Made by a program: the position numbers and the translations under genes
Shown here: positions 62,786 through 64,000 of the stretch, piece by piece
Position numbering within the stretch: the stretch's first letter is position 1
How the letters are laid out: every line of letters starts with the position of its first letter
Assembly (NCBI RefSeq): GCF_000799715.1
Contig: NZ_JUHG01000017.1
Location: 1 to 64,000 of the forward strand
Length of the DNA stretch: 64,000 nt
Direction of reading: 5' to 3'
Source: Martinezella rhizogenes
GTDB taxonomy: Bacteria; Pseudomonadota; Alphaproteobacteria; Rhizobiales; Rhizobiaceae
The notes under the pieces: model-generated
Told to the model about the DNA's origin: nothing
Databases searched by the model: none
Seen by the model: only the letters and a program-made list of their open reading frames with translations

Positions 62786-62913
62786 CAGCTTACTCCGGCA
62801 AATATTCTTCTTGCTCAACATTTGGGCATGATTAAATTTTTACCGTAAACCGCGATCCACACCAGCTATAAGAAGTGATAGGGTCGGAGTTTGGATGTAA
62901 GCCGGAGTTCTCC

Positions 62914-63696
62914 ATGCTTGACGAAATCGGAACGATCAGACGCCAATTCACAGCGCGTGATACGCTGGATGGACGGATCGACCAGGCTTTTGAAGCGATG
63001 CAACAGCTCGGTTTCGAAGCATTGATCTATGATTATACGCCGGTGCCCTTCGATCTCAACGGCGAGATCATGGTTCCTTCGTTTCTGAAGCTGCGCAATA
63101 TTTCCGATGACATGCTCGAATACTGGTTCGACCGCGGCTATTTCCGCATCGATCCGGTACAGCAGGTGGCGTTGCGCACCTCGGCGCCGTTCTTCTGGAA
63201 CTACAACGTCGAGGCCAATACGGCGATCAACCGCTATCTGGGGGAGAGCACCGAACCGGTCGCGCGCTACCTCAACGAACGCGACATGTCGACGGGCGTC
63301 ACCGTGCCGGTGCACATGCCGCGCGGCGACTATGCGACGGTCACCGGCATCCGCTTCGGCGCGAACAAGGATTTCGAGCGCAATGCGCTGCGCTACATCG
63401 CCGATTTTGGCCTGCTCGCACATGTCTTTCACGAAAGCGCCTATGCGCTGTTCGATTCAAGCGCGCGCAGTGTCGGCAAGATGCGGCTGACGGAACGGGA
63501 GCGGGAGTGCCTGCGCCATTCGGCCGAGGGACTTTCGGCCAAGGAAATTTCCCGCATCATCGACCGCTCTGTGCCGACCGTCGTCATGCATCTGAATTCG
63601 GCGGCCAAGAAGCTCGGCGCCAAGAACCGCACGCAGGCAGTGGTGCGCGCCACGCATTACCGGCTTCTGGATAACGTGCCATCCTATAACTTCTGA
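62914..63696 (+). CDS. LuxR-family solo of the plant-associated (OryR/PipR) subfamily
   Basis: This 260-residue regulator has an autoinducer-binding domain (about residues 15-165) and a LuxR helix-turn-helix (LTERERECLRHSAEGLSAKEISRIIDRSVPTVVMHLNSAAKKLGAKNR, about residues 190-240). Counting from the invariant Asp-Pro in RIDPVQQ (Asp70-Pro71), position 57 is Met and position 61 is Trp in MLEYWFDRGYFRIDP. Normal acyl-homoserine-lactone receptors have Trp57 and Tyr61. Trp85 is kept. Met57/Trp61 is the hallmark of plant-compound-responsive solos. No luxI gene is in the window. It is flanked on both sides by iminopeptidase genes. GGAG precedes ATG 62914. Confidence 0.9.
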   Translation: MLDEIGTIRRQFTARDTLDGRIDQAFEAMQQLGFEALIYDYTPVPFDLNGEIMVPSFLKLRNISDDMLEYWFDRGYFRIDPVQQVALRTSAPFFWNYNVEANTAINRYLGESTEPVARYLNERDMSTGVTVPVHMPRGDYATVTGIRFGANKDFERNALRYIADFGLLAHVFHESAYALFDSSARSVGKMRLTERERECLRHSAEGLSAKEISRIIDRSVPTVVMHLNSAAKKLGAKNRTQAVVRATHYRLLDNVPSYNF

Positions 63697-63749
63697 TAGC
63701 TGCCGCAGGCCTTGAGGCCGCGTTATGCTTCTCCGTCCTTGCCAAAGAG

Positions 63750-64000
63750 ATGGAGAAACCCGTGGTCGCTGTCGCATCGAAAGAAGCCTTCCTGCCCTTC
63801 CGCGAATACCAGACCTGGTATCGCATCACCGGATCGCTCGATAGCGGCAAGCTGCCTCTCGTCGTCGCCCATGGCGGCCCCGGCTGCACGCATGATTATG
63901 TTGATAGCTTCAAGGGCATCACAGAGATCGACGGCCGCGCCGTCATTCACTACGATCAACTCGGCAATGGCAACTCCACGCGACTGCCGGAAAAAGGTCC
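63750..64000 (+). CDS. pip: Second proline iminopeptidase-family hydrolase, cut by the window end
   Basis: Only the first 83 residues are visible. They show the S33 family N-terminus, with the oxyanion motif HGGPGC in VVAHGGPGCTHDYVDSF and IHYDQLGNGNST. The gene starts 53 bases after the LuxR solo on the same strand and continues past 64000. It is a different member from the iminopeptidase at 61895, so the regulator is bracketed by two pip-type genes. Confidence 0.85.
   Translation, partial: MEKPVVAVASKEAFLPFREYQTWYRITGSLDSGKLPLVVAHGGPGCTHDYVDSFKGITEIDGRAVIHYDQLGNGNSTRLPEKG

Overview
The window is high-GC, densely packed alphaproteobacterial DNA. It looks like Rhizobiaceae (Rhizobium or a close relative): there is a Rhizobium-type intergenic palindromic element, an ScfR-type regulator beside isocitrate lyase, many ABC transporters, and a plant-responsive LuxR solo beside proline iminopeptidase genes. 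I see no rRNA, tRNA, CRISPR array, phage or transposase gene.

Layout. (1) 2-8747: C1/methylated-amine oxidation: folD (partial), dmmD-dmmA-dmmB-dmmC, tmm, a short PAS/chemoreceptor-like protein, and tdm on the opposite strand. Together these take trimethylamine (TMA) to TMAO, dimethylamine and methylamine, with formaldehyde passing to tetrahydrofolate. An APC permease (8993-10777) and a ParDE pair (10922-11465) follow. (2) 11528-30558: two divergent operons that start from one control region carrying two TGTATATACA-core palindromes of HutC type. The leftward operon A encodes a family I CoA-transferase, SDR, MaoC hydratase, HutC-like repressor, an ammonia-lyase-fold protein, an OpuC-type quaternary-amine transporter, a mu-crystallin-family enzyme and a PhnD-like protein. 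The rightward operon B encodes a second OpuC transporter, a second ammonia-lyase-fold protein, a family III CoA-transferase, a 3-hydroxyacyl-CoA dehydrogenase and a crotonase. Both lyase-fold proteins lack the Ala-Ser-Gly triad that makes the MIO cofactor. (3) 30694-33428: tmpB-tmpA (2-trimethylaminoethylphosphonate to glycine betaine and phosphate) and a divergent LysR regulator. (4) 33513-41285: a sugar-acid cluster (altronate dehydratase, L-galactonate-type dehydrogenase, tagaturonate-reductase-like protein) with a polar-amino-acid-type ABC transporter and a GntR regulator that has two helix-turn-helix domains. (5) 41383-49115: a ribose-type sugar ABC operon with an SMP-30 lactonase and a divergent GAF histidine kinase/response regulator pair. 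(6) 49188-52348: aceA and the divergent ScfR/RamB-type regulator. (7) 52465-56692: envelope and stress-type proteins (DUF4142, ICMT-family, OmpA with BON-like repeats, tandem helix-hairpin-helix protein). (8) 56817-64000: dipeptide-type ABC operon led by a proline iminopeptidase, a LuxR solo with the plant-associated Met57/Trp61 signature, and a second iminopeptidase cut by the window end.

The unifying theme of the first half is N-trimethylated compounds. My main inference is that operons A and B import betaines, probably aromatic or imidazole amino-acid betaines. A MIO-independent lyase would eliminate trimethylamine and leave an acrylate. The acrylate would be activated to a CoA ester, hydrated and oxidised, while the TMA would feed tmm-tdm-dmm. 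The two operons follow the same logic with non-homologous CoA enzymes and share an operator type. The substrates are not known from sequence.
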